The notes beneath the pieces are model-generated. The model worked only from the letters and a program-made list of their open reading frames with translations. It was not told the DNA's origin and made no database searches. The translations under genes were made by a program, and so were the position numbers. A stretch of DNA of 64,000 nucleotides from Filosporella fistucella (Eukaryota; Ascomycota; Leotiomycetes; Helotiales), in contig JAQJZZ010000002.1 in assembly GCA_030077755.1 (NCBI GenBank), positions 682,001 through 746,000 of the forward strand. The letters run 5' to 3'. This document shows, one piece after another, positions 12,338 through 23,308 of the stretch (position 1 is its first letter; every line of letters starts with the position of its first letter).

Positions 12338-12702
12338 TATTACGGTTATAGGCTTATTATAATATTAGGACGAGGAATACGCCGCCTCTTAGTAATTCTA
12401 AGGAGCGCGTAAGCGTAAGAGAAGTCATGAGGAAATAGTTACGTAATGGATCCTTGGATCCTTATAAGCGAGATAATAAAGGGGGATCCACGGATCCAGC
12501 CCTAAGGAATCCCGGGATCCAATTGAGAATAAAGGTTTTATATATAAGACTAGCACTTCTGCCATTAGATAGGAGCTTCGTGCTTAACTTTAAATAGTAT
12601 TCTTTATACTTAATAACATTGCAAATAAGAACGTCTTCGTGATACACCTATCCCTTACCCAGAATCATTATATGAGCACCGGCCCGTATAGCAACCATTA
12701 CA
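12338..12702 (+). repeat. 3' LTR (365 bp)
   Basis: It starts TATTACGG, the RIP form of TGTTACGG, and ends ATTACA. Its length equals that of the 5' LTR. It is followed directly by ttagc, the right target duplication. Confidence 0.92.
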
Positions 12703-13051
12703 TTAGCTTCTCTTAGTGAACTGCCTTTATACCTACCTATATTTCTCATACACATTACTAAAGGCAATCTTGCTACAATAGTATACTAGTATTATTACCT
12801 AACTTGTAATTATAAGGTAAATTATAAATATTATACCCTTTTCCTTTTCTTCTAGAATGCAAAAAGGAAAACTTATACATTTTTCTCTTATTGGTTAAAG
12901 ATTAATTGAAAATCAGGTAAATACGGATTTTCAGTCTATATTTCCAAGCAGAGTTAAAAGCCTTGAGCGTCAGAGAGCCAAATATCAAGGCAGATACTAA
13001 TATCACTTTACTTAATCTGTCCAAGTAAAGATTACCTTTCAAGAGTAGTCA

Positions 13052-13662
13052 CTAGATAGAGGCTAATAGTCTTGCTCTCTGGAATAAAAGTTTGAAGTCA
13101 TAAGACGAACAATATAATGTCCAAAAATAGACCAAAACATCTGGTAATCCACTGAGAGGAAGACACTCGTGTTCTATAAGATCTGCAGCACATGGATCTC
13201 CGATCAATAGTTCTTGTATTATATAAGAGATATATTTGGAAAGAGTAGGGGTAAGGAGTGGATGTGTACGAAACTTCGAATCACCCTGTACCACAAGGTG
13301 ACATGTCATCTGCCTGTCTTTACAACTCTTCGAGCCTTGACCAGCAGATGATGCAGTGAAAGCGACCACAAATTGGCGCACGCACGGCTGAGCATGCGAT
13401 TATTACCGATAGAAAGCCCTGCAATGACTACAGAGTCTCTGAATATGGCCTCCACACTATTTAAAGCAACTTCTAGACAATCTTGCCTTGCGGCTATAGC
13501 AGGAGGAAGGCCGGCCGAAGTAGAATGGGATAAGAATGGAGAGTTGAGCTGGAAGGCCGGGCCGATCTTGCACATTCCCTTCGTTGTGTTTTGTCGGATT
13601 AGATGCAGAGGCTTTAGTTTCGCATAGTCAAGAGGACTATCTATGGAATGAGTCCTCCACAT
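13052..13662 (-). pseudogene. Possible frameshifted gene remnant, family unknown
   Basis: Two overlapping minus-strand frames (13662-13306 and 13381-13052) together give about 200 fairly protein-like residues, including CLEVALNSVEAIFRDSVVIA, then ISYIIQELLIGDPCAADLIE in the second frame. The switch near 13340-13381 suggests one indel in an older gene, perhaps a regulator. I do not recognise the family, and there is no start, signal or domain to name. Chance open frames are possible. Confidence 0.25.
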
Positions 13663-14153
13663 TATTGATTTATGGGGAAGAGCAAGTGCAAAGAATCTGA
13701 TAAGTGTAGGAATTAATAGTAGTACATAATTGGAAGTAGGTAGTTACCGTATTGTCTGACTGCTATGAAGGTACTGTATGAAACAAAAAGGAGTAATGGT
13801 GAGGGTTGGACAGGTGAGGTACCATACCTGCAGGTATAAGGTCACGGGAATATCTGACTATGTTGTGAAGCGTGACCAAATAGTTAGGCCGGATGTAACG
13901 GCGAAAATTATAGCGTGGGTTAATTAAGACCAGCGTTCTTGGGGCATTCTTCGTGGCGTCTGGGCTCTGCGGGATGGCTGGTGTGCAAGTAGCTCATATT
14001 CGATATTAGATATCAGATTGAGGTAGCTAGGTAGTAGTGGAAATTCAAAACTGATCCATACCTTTATTTTACATACCTAGTTTGAACTTTTCCCCTCTTC
14101 CCCTCTACCCCGCATTTCGCTGCTTCTTCCTCTGAGAAGATCTTAGATTAGTA

Positions 14154-14173
14154 CATGTACTGTACAGTACATG
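14154..14173. repeat. Perfect 20-bp palindrome
   Basis: catgtactgtacagtacatg equals its own reverse complement. It lies in the long space upstream of the sugar permease gene, 1.7 kb from its start. Confidence 0.9.
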
Positions 14174-15862
14174 GTATTGTATGTTGATTTATGGCAGATG
14201 GTAGGGTAGTATTGTGTGCATGCTCTTCCTTTGACACGGCCCGGCATGATTGTACCAAAAGCGGGATCTTGCAGTTGGAGAGCTGCTACCGTACTTGCGG
14301 AGGTAGGTAGTCTCGTGGGTATCTTAGGTAGGTAAGGTAAAGTATCTTAGGTAGAGAAAGCTGCAATTACCCCACACTTTGAGATTTGAGGCTTGAATGT
14401 GATTTTCTGCAGTTGCAGACCTCAGGTATGTATTGAACACGATATGGGTGGTGCGATACAAGGAATGTCAGTGATGGTTTGAGGCTTCTGCTGCTGCCAT
14501 TGCCCAATTACAATTCAACCATTGGTGTGGACTTTTCAGAATTGACTGATTGCCCAATTGAAATTCAACCGCTGCTCCCAGCGAGCAAGCTAGGCCTACC
14601 TACCTACCTTGTGAATCCGGTTAGTGCATGTAGGGGTGTCTAGTCTACTAGAGGCGTCACTACCCCATATACGGCCGACCAGCAGGCTCGGCGTTGGTGT
14701 GTTTACGGGAATACTCTCGATACTGTACTAATCTTTGCTCGCTGAGTTTTCGCTGTCGCTGTCGCTGTCTTTGTGGCTGTTTTCTTGCGCGTAGGTGCAG
14801 TATGGCTGCACTTTCGCTAAGTTTTAGGTTCGGTAGCTATTGCCCTGTAACCAAAGTACTGACCCGTATCCGCCAATTAGAAAACAGCCAGCAGTGCACT
14901 TTGGACCATGGACCCGCCACGGGAGAGTACCTCCAATCCTGTCTCGTGAATGAATTCTTGGGTACCCTTGAGTAACACCGACTATTAGGCCCGATGTCGA
15001 TGTTTCTCAAATCCTGAGTCTCATTTGCAACCGTAACCGGTCCCGACCCGTCGATGCTGAGACTTGGAGTAGCTCAGTTCAGTACCGGTGGTGGGTAGGT
15101 AGGTAGAATTGAGCTGTCACCATCACCATCACAATCCTCCATCTCCAACGGGTCTATCGAACCCACTCGGTTCTTTTGCCCTGCCCGGCCCTGATCAACC
15201 AGACCAACCACCCCCTCTTGCCCTCCCTCCATTACATTCTTTTCCCCTTTCCCCATTCCCTCACCCCGCATATCCCAGCTTTCCCAGCTTTCCCAGCTTC
15301 CCGTTCCAGATCCCAGATCCCCAGATGAAAATTATACACTACCAACCTACTACTGAGTAGTCCTAGCAAGCCTACCTAGTCACCACACCCGTATACAACC
15401 CATACACCATACCCTACCGAGCATACCTGCTCAACCATACTCCAGATCTTCCCCCAGCGCCAGCTCCACCACTACCACAACCACCACCACCACCACCAGC
15501 TCCAGCACCAGCTACCTATCCAGCGTCGCATTTCTCGCTAAATCCAGCCTTGGTTCCAGAGCCATGGGTGGCCGCCGTCACCCACCAACTCTCTCTCGCT
15601 CTCTCTTTGCCTCTCAACACCTAATCATGCGATCGCTTGCCAAGGATAACCTTAACCTGAACCTCCAGATTCTCAATTGAAGCACCATTTGGCAGATGGC
15701 ATCCACCCTGGATAGAAATATATAAGTCGAGCATCATCCCCTTGATTGCCCTCTTTCCAGCATCAGAACATCTTCTGCTCATACAATCAAGTCTTTGACG
15801 ACTTTCGACAATCGCATTATACATACATAACTTTAGACTTTGTCTGCTCAAACATATACACA

Positions 15863-17924
15863 ATGGAAGACGGACGCAAGTCATCACTCGTTCCAGTCGA
15901 GTCTCGACATGACGATGTCATTCGAGTTCTCGATACCAATATTCGCAAGATGAGCGTCATCAATCCAGATCTTGCAGTATGTGATATTCCCAAGATACTT
16001 CACTCGCCACTGCATCCGTTACAGTACCTCCTACTTGATTTTACATCATGCTGACCACGGGAACCTTTAGGAACAAAACAATGACGCTCGGAATGCTACC
16101 GAAAGGGAGCATAATATGACCGTCAAAGAATGTCTCCGCCTCTACCCTAAGGCTGTGATGTTTTCGCTCATCTTCTCCACTGCAATTATCATGGAAGGTT
16201 ATGATACTGCCCTGCTCGGTTCTTTCTACGGATTCAAACCGTGAGTGTCTTCAGCATTCCAAAACTCTAATTATATACTAATCATTTCCAAAGATTCAGG
16301 AATAGATTCGGTGACCAGATCGATACCAGTGCCAATGCTCTGCCAGGAGATAGAGTTGTTAGCTCAAAATGGCAAACTTCAATCGGTGCCGCTGGCCAAT
16401 GCGGTCAGATTCTTGGTCTCTATTTTAACGGTTGGATCTCAGACAAGATCGGATACAAGAAAACCATGTTCGGAAGTCTCATCGCGATGATTGCTACAAT
16501 CTTCATCCCATTTTTTTCCAACAACATCCAAACTTTCCTCATCGGTGCTATCTTCCAGGGTATTCCATGGGGTGTCTTCCAAACCCTTACTACTACCTAC
16601 GCCTCTGAAGTTGCTCCTGTCAAGATCCGTGCTTATCTTACAACCTACGTCAATCTTTGTTGGGTCATTGGTCAATTGATCGCAGCTGGTGTTCTCAAGG
16701 GTTTTTTGAATGGGACCGATCACTGGGCGTACAAGATCCCATTCGCAATTCAATGTAAGACATATTCTGTTTTCTTCATGACAGCCTCATCTAGTTCCAC
16801 TCACCATCCAAAAATTTCGCTGCTACAGCCTACTTTGTTTGCCATATTTTGCAACAGAACTCACTTTCTGACTGTATTGCAGGGGTCTGGCCACCAATGA
16901 TTCTTATTGGATGCTGGTTTGCTCCAGAGTCTCCATGGTATGTAACCCTATCCTTCTAAACAGCATCGATTCTAATTCAATAAATAGGTGGTTGGTCAGA
17001 AAAGGTCGTCTCGAGGATGCAAAAAAGTCCCTACTTAGACTCACTTCTCACGGCAGTGGTGTCGATTTCAACGTCAATGATCAGGTTATGATGATGAAGT
17101 CAACCAACGAACTCGAAATTGCTATCTCAGCTGGTACTCAATATTGGGATTGTTTCCGAGGAACCGACCTTCGACGTACTGAGATTGCCTCGGTTGCTTG
17201 GTTGGCTCAGGCTTTCTGTGGTGCAGCTCTCATTGGTCTCGCTGTTCAAGTCTACCAACGTGCTGGTCTTGATGATTCCCACGCTTTCTCTCTGAACATC
17301 GGTCAATCTGGTATGGGCGCTGTTGGTACGATCCTCTCATGGTTCCTCATGCAACATGTCGGACGCCGCACCATTTACCTCTGGGGTCTCGGCTCTATGT
17401 TTGTCGTTTTGGTCATCATTGGAGGTCTTGGTTTCGCAGATGCCAAGAACACTGGAGCTTCCTGGGGTGTCGGATCTCTTCTCATGGTCTTCACTTTCAT
17501 CTACGATTTGACAGTCGGACCTGTCTGCTACTGCTTGGTTGCCGAAATTCCATCGACCCGTCTAAAGATCAAGACAGTTGTGTTGGCTCGCAACTTTTAC
17601 AACATCGGTGGGATTATCAATGCTGCCCTCGTACCCGCAATGTTGGGCGTCCATGCTTGGAACTGGGGTCCAAAGTCTGGTCTTTTCTGGGCTGGTTCGT
17701 GTGGATTGTTCTGGCTGTGGTCTTATTTCCGTCTTCCAGAACCCATGGGACGTACTTATGGTGAACTTGATGTTCTTTTCGAGCACAAGGTTTCTGCTCG
17801 CAAATTTGCCTCCACCAAGGTCGATCAATTCGCAGGAGAGCATACCGAGATTGTGGAGGTTGAGAAGGAGGATTACACCTTCAAGAACAATACTACTCAC
17901 GAGGAGATTTCAGTCAAGGCATAG
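15863..17924 (+). CDS. MFS alpha-glucoside/hexose permease (sugar porter family)
   Basis: Predicted exons are 15863-15976, 16071-16240, 16294-16754, 16883-16937 and 16988-17924 (578 residues). All introns are GT-AG and phase-consistent. The 12-TM sugar porter shows GYDTALLGSFYGF in TM1, GWISDKIGYKK in the TM2-3 loop, PESPWWLVRKGR after TM6, GRRTIYLWG in the second half and AEIPSTRLKIKTV near TM10. The AEIPSTRL block and the EVAPVKIRAYLTTYVNLCW segment are typical of maltose/alpha-glucoside proton symporters. The predicted role is proton-coupled uptake of alpha-glucosides or related sugars at the plasma membrane. The start was chosen for its CACAATGG context, directly after a pyrimidine-rich leader. 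Substrate is inferred. Confidence 0.9.
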
Positions 17925-18729
17925 GCGAGAGATGGTTAGATCTGGTGTCAGAGTTACAGGCGTTGGTTTAGCATTTGGATTTTTGCTATGATTAGAGTTA
18001 TCAATTTAAATATTGGCTTGTACCAGTATTCATGACTTGCAATTGATCACATGTGATTTTCAACTGGGTGCAGGGGGGCGCAGATACCGCGGGATTATAC
18101 CAGTATCACAGGAGAGCCGTAAGAATCATCACCAGCTGTGGCTGACCACAACCACATTACTTCAACTTAGACTCAGTTCTTCTCCGTAATTCTAAGCGGC
18201 TTTGACAAAAGACTGGGCTTTCGTCCTAGCCAGAAGTGTACTGGAAGAATGTATGCGCTGATGAAGCCTATCTCGATGTTTGGTAGATTGATAAGAGGAC
18301 GTTATAAATACGGGGTGCATCCATCCGAGTGAGGGAGTGATTGTGTGAAAATAGCAGGCCATTGTACCGAACAGGGTACTGGAGCGATCCTGTAGGATTC
18401 TTGGACCTCTATGTGGTACCATGTCGGAAGGTTTATTTCTTTATGGCGTTTGACCTCCCAAATAGCTTTGGTTTTGTCAGGGTGCTGAAATGAGCAGCTA
18501 GTTGAAATGACGGAGCCATCTTAAGTTCCACTCCCATTGCCAAGTACAAACAATCGTTAGATGTTCATCCTACCGCCAAAGAGAGGCAAATGAGATTATG
18601 TATATACATCTATCAACAGCATTCAAGTGTCATAATAGATTCGACAAGAATGACTACAAATAATTTAAAGGGATTGGTCATGAGATGCATCAGATTAAAT
18701 ATCATATCAACTCGCTCGCTTTTCCCGGG
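17925..18729. other. Convergent spacer between two MFS genes
   Basis: This is 3' flanking sequence of the two convergent permease genes. The frame at 18192-18422 does not look coding. No repeat or RNA is seen. Confidence 0.55.
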
Positions 18730-20924
18730 CTAGTGCGCAAATCTGAAATCCAGTCTCTTGTTCCCCTCGTCCGTCGTCGTAGTTAGGTATTTCAATCTTT
18801 CCTCTTCGCTCAGAGATCGCCATTTCCAATCTCGATATGCGTTGCGCTTCACGTAATACAATTTAGTCCCAAGATATAGGAATATATTGCCGATGGTCAG
18901 TATCAGCAGAACAGAATTTCCTCGGCTGCAGACAGTTCAGTAAGGCCTCTACACGTCGCGCAAGCTGAAATGATAAGGGAGGGAAAACAGAAGTTGGGAT
19001 GCTCGGTTAAGGGAAAAATTGCATACTGATAGAGTGGTGCGTCGTCCGCTTGGTAGATATTGGCACCAATTATTCCAGAGGTTTGTACCGCCATGTTGTA
19101 CAACGCCGCTGAGACAGTTCTGCTGCGAACTGTGTTGCTATTGCGGGAAGTCCAACCCACTTGTATCGGATGTGCTCGGGATTGTTAGCGGAATATTTCA
19201 GAATTAGTCATTACTCACCTGAGGGATAACTTAAAAGAAGTGTCATAATAATCCAGGCAAACCATTTGTTGATACCATTGATATCAACCACATTTATGAA
19301 GACAATGAAAGGTAGAGCCCACAATTGACCTATTAGAGCAGTAAAAGTCAATTCTTCCAAGACTTCTGCAGCATAAGTCAAGCCCAGCATCATGGCCACG
19401 TGGAAGACTTTGCTTGGAATGACAAGTAAATTTGTTTTGAAGGTATCAAACCCGATTGCCTTCAATGATAAAGTAAGATAGTTAGAAGGTGCGGACATCG
19501 GCGTTTGGAAGGTAAGGCCAAGTATATAAATCGGCCACAAGTCAAAATCTTTCATACTCTGCCATAATAGAGCCGGGGTCAACGGCTCTCGATTATGCAT
19601 GGATGACTTGCTCGGGTCCTCTCGGATGATTCGATTGATCATGATCTTTTCCTCACGAGCAGTGAACCACCCAGAAGAACCTCGAAAATAGGATGCCGTA
19701 GAAGTCGGTGACGAGGGCATTAATATGTACGCAAGAAGCCCAACAAGAAATGTGATAAGCCCCTTTCTTGGAATTAGTCTCATGGTCATCGACAGAGAAC
19801 CTAAATGGAGGTGGCTTACTTCGATCAAAAACAGCCATCTCCACCCAGCCTTTCCCTCGGCGCCACGGAGATGTAGTAGCCCGAAAGCTAGAAAACCTCC
19901 AAGAATGTCCGCAAATGCCGCCGCTGTCCAGAAGAAACCCAGACGAAGTGAAAGCTCATGATGCTTGTAGAAGTACGAGAGGTAGAGAATGATCTGCTGA
20001 AGGTAAGTTCCCGAATATCAGTGCAAGGTTTTGGAAGTGCCACTTACCTCTGGAATAAATCCTCCCTGAAGCGTTCCAAGTAGTGCTCGGCACAATAGAA
20101 ACGATTTTCTCCCTTTTAGAAAGTATTGAGCAGAGCCCACTATTGACCAGATCACCATTTGAGTGGGGATCCAAATATCAGGACCAATCCACTTTGCGAT
20201 CAATTGCGAAGGTAGCTCTGCACAAAGAAAAGCCAGTTTGAAGACGGTGTTTCCCATATTGTAATCTGGCTAGGTGTCAGCACAATATTTCCTATCTTTG
20301 CGGACGAGACGAACCATCAGTGGTCATGCCCAGATCCTCCAAAAAATTGTCCGTCAATGCCTGGGCAATATTCGACCTGTCTAATTCCAAAGCCATGAAC
20401 ATCACAGCAGCGAAAATCATGATCCTCTTGTCGATTTTTCGAATCAATTTGTGCTCCTCTCCCCAACTCCATCTCTCAGCTGGGTCGAACCGATGAATGT
20501 TCTCCCAATCATCACCTGGACGGAACTCCTCTGCCGTCTCAGGATCATCAAACACGGATGGCTGTGTAGCAACGGCATCAGGATCATACCGTGACTTTGA
20601 TCTTTGAAACCAAAATCTTCTTTCAGCTCCAGGTACTGCCAAAACACGCAATTTTCTACCTAAAAGTCTCCTGGTCTCATGCTCCGAATCTTTGTCTGGC
20701 AGTTCTGAAAATTCCGGCAACAAGGCTTGAAAGTCCAACTCCTCATCTCCCTCGTGCTGCGACTCGTTTATATTTGCTCCCGATGAACATGCTATAAATC
20801 CAGAAGGGGATATTACTTCCTCTTCATCCTGACTGAGCCGCTGGTACCGTGAATCTGTATATCGTCTCATGGGGATTTCGCCGTCTGAGGACACTTCGCT
20901 TCTGGATGCGCGTCGAAAGGCCAT
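18730..20924 (-). CDS. MFS permease, anion:cation symporter (Dal5/Seo1/Vht1-like) family
   Basis: Predicted exons are 20924-20315, 20265-20048, 19996-19820, 19762-19219, 19159-19027 and 18925-18730 (625 residues). An in-frame ATG at 21029 would add 35. The family signature is [19 protein letters not shown] in TM1 and the following loop, then [20 protein letters not shown] in TM2. The middle TMs end with WRWLFLIEG before the central loop. The C-terminal tail carries [20 protein letters not shown]. The relatives transport allantoate, ureidosuccinate, nicotinate, biotin or pantothenate, so this is a carboxylate or vitamin permease of unknown substrate. The hydrophilic, acidic N-terminus of about 185 residues before TM1 is longer than usual for this family. 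It is transcribed toward the sugar permease. Confidence 0.88.
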
Positions 20925-23308
20925 GAGGGCGGGACATTGGGATGATTTTATAATGCCAAAATTAAGGTCCACGTCGGCGTATAGAAAGTCTGAAATGACG
21001 TTTTTGCTCACGTTGAAAGTGACATGCATATGGAAGAAGTCTGAGGTTGTTTCTCTACGAATCGGTAGCTGCTATTCCTGGATGACAGGGGTTTAGCGAA
21101 TAGGATCTCAGTCGACATTGCCGCCTTGTCTTGCGTGCTTGAGGTGTTCGCATGTCTTATATAAGCAGAAGTGGAAAGCCAGAGGATCTCTGAGGATGTA
21201 AGAAGTTTTCTGAGCTGGGTTCAGGAAAATAGACTAAAGACACGTGCGAAGAATAGGTTATGATCCTAAAATGGTACATGACGGTTTGCAGACCATAATC
21301 AAGTAACTTCGCGACATTTCTATATTTCATAAACTTGAATGAAACTCGCACCCACGAATCAGCAACATGTATGCTCAGATTACAGAATTAATATGAGCCG
21401 GGAAGTCATGCAGAGTTGTTCCTATTTACAGGACCTCGAAGAGTAGTCTCAGCTTTGTCTTGCTCGCGTTGACATACTTATTGGCTCAACGATCCTGGTG
21501 AGAATGCGCTGAATATGGTAGTAAAACACTCCATTAGGAACTCTGAGATCCTAGGGCTTTTGTCATCAGCCGCTCAGCCGCTGGGACAATAGGCAGACAA
21601 ATTAGAACCCACCAAGTCCGAGTTTCCTTCGAACTATAAAGACGCATTTTAATTGAGATTGCCAACCCCACCTCCATAGATACCTCCCTATTCTTCATCG
21701 GTGGCGACCCCGCTGGTGATGCAGAACGAATGAAAACAATAGTTGAATATAGAAAATGATGGATGTAATGACCGCCAGTATGGTAACAAAAACTCGAAGA
21801 CGTGGTAGGAAAGACTGCTGACGAGAATCCAAGGCTTGAAAAGAGGAGATCAAAACTGGAGGGCCGATTGTCAAGATTGCTTGAAAAGTAATGCACGCGA
21901 ATATACATGATTAATTGGGAGAACTACGGTGACAGGAAGTTTTTTTATGGATAGTGTTCAAACCCAATAAGAACTCTACCGCTGTGACATGTAGGAGCAC
22001 CGAGGCTTAGGAGATACTTGATCTCGTAGGCATATCTCATTTTGAACGACACAGAGGGTGCTAGTAGCTGTAACGGCGCCGACACATGCATACTGTGAAA
22101 ATGTAATTCTGATCGCTCGTAGATGAATTCACCGCCAGAATAGATGATTGCGGATTCATGTACGAGGTATAGGAGATCTTCAGAAATACTTGAGTAAAGA
22201 GGCAACAATGACAACAGGAATGATAGAGCACCTGTTCCCGTGAGTGGGGTTGCGAACCATCATTGAAAACTGTTCAGCGTGCCACAAATTTTGCAGCGAG
22301 GACGATATACTAGCTTTTGCGAACACAATTTCGTGCTCAGATGGTAGCATTTATATTGCATGGCCTTGAGCCTAATGTTTATAGATGGTGGTTGCAAGAG
22401 GCCGCTTGGTCTTGAGGTGTGTCAGTGAACACTTGCCAGTCAACTGAGGTAGACATAAGAGGAAGCAACACACAAGAAAACGAGGGGCGTATACCGAATC
22501 GATCAGCCGGATAGCGATACCTAGATATTCGCATCCAGTGCATTTCGAGATTTCGGAGGCTGCTCCATGGAGGAATTGTCTATTTGTTGCTGAAGATCGA
22601 GACCTCGTAAGTAGGTACAGAGGACTGACTAACCCGTAACGAGTAACCTTCAGCTTTCACTCAGGGTGCACTGGCTGGTGAGACCTGCCTGCAGGTACCT
22701 AGACAAGCCAAGGAGCCTAGGTATAACTACCTACCCACCATACTTTAAAGAAGCACTGCACTGACCACGCTGCTAGCCTGCCCTGCCTGCCACCTCACAT
22801 AATGACACACTCTTGCCTCCCTACCAACAACATACCTACCTCCCAGAAGTGTCCTCATATTCTGCCTCGTCTGCATCGCTTCCACCACCTCCTACATACG
22901 ATGATACAGAGTATATCACCACTCAACAATACTGGAGACGAGACTCTACCCTGCGATTTGATATTTATGGCGCAGGAGATCTGCCCCGACCTGCCAATGA
23001 GCAAATTCTCCGTCGGCCCTGTTGCGCCAAGTCAAACCCCTCTGCCTCACCATTGGCGTCAAAGTCCCGATTTACCCCAGCCCGCGGCTCTTGGGGAAAC
23101 ACTCTCCAAGGTTGGCAGTTTGATCAAGCATCTTGAACAAGGGAGACGCAAGACATTTCATGACATGAGCTGGTTGAGAAAGCTTTGTGTTTTCAATAAA
23201 TGGGCCTTCATCCCATCGTTTCTTCGTTCGTTCGAGGTTTGTAACAGCTTTCCTTTCTTTCACTCTTAATTCTATCTTCATTCAGGACGCTGCGCGTCTA
23301 TTTTCATA
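20925..23308. other. Divergent intergenic region
   Basis: This is the upstream region of the permease (-) and of the hydrolase-like gene (+). Frames at 21534-21908, 21945-22214 and 22802-23269 were examined; none shows a recognisable domain. 22600-22740 is rich in AGGTA/TACCT motifs. The last 500 bp (22800-23300) contains two overlapping plus-strand open frames and probably forms the leader of the downstream gene. Confidence 0.45.

Larger units (their letters stand above)
6208..12702 (+). mobile_element. Complete Ty3/gypsy (chromovirus) LTR retrotransposon, RIP-inactivated
   Basis: Two 365-bp LTRs (6208-6572 and 12338-12702) flank an internal region of about 5.8 kb. The target-site duplication is tcagc (6203-6207) and ttagc (12703-12707), one C to T apart. 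A polypurine tract (aaaaggggga, 12325-12334) precedes the 3' LTR. Domain order is gag, protease, reverse transcriptase, RNase H, integrase, chromodomain. Integrase after RT and the C-terminal chromodomain place it in the chromovirus branch of Ty3/gypsy. Coding capacity is lost through many TAA/TAG codons, mostly where CAA, CAG or TGG would be expected. No tRNA primer-binding site was recognised after the 5' LTR. Confidence 0.92.
12703..15862. other. Long intergenic region upstream of the sugar permease
   Basis: 12703-12950 is moderately AT-rich, possibly from RIP leaking out of the element. 13052-13662 holds a possible gene remnant (listed separately). 14000-15120 is rich in aggta/tacct motifs such as ttaggtaggtaag and cctacctacctacc. 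14154-14173 is a perfect palindrome. 15110-15620 contains pyrimidine-rich and CCA-repeat tracts typical of a fungal promoter and leader. A TATA-like atatataag lies near 15718-15726, about 140 bp before the start codon. Confidence 0.55.

Noticed and set aside
18192..18422. 76-codon frame between the two permeases
   Set aside because: Convergent 3' flank; not coding-like.
21534..21908. 124-codon minus-strand frame
   Set aside because: No domain, no splice partner, no conserved-looking pattern; chance cannot be excluded.
22802..23269. Two overlapping plus-strand frames before the hydrolase gene
   Set aside because: Neither has a recognisable domain or clean splicing to the next gene; likely leader sequence.
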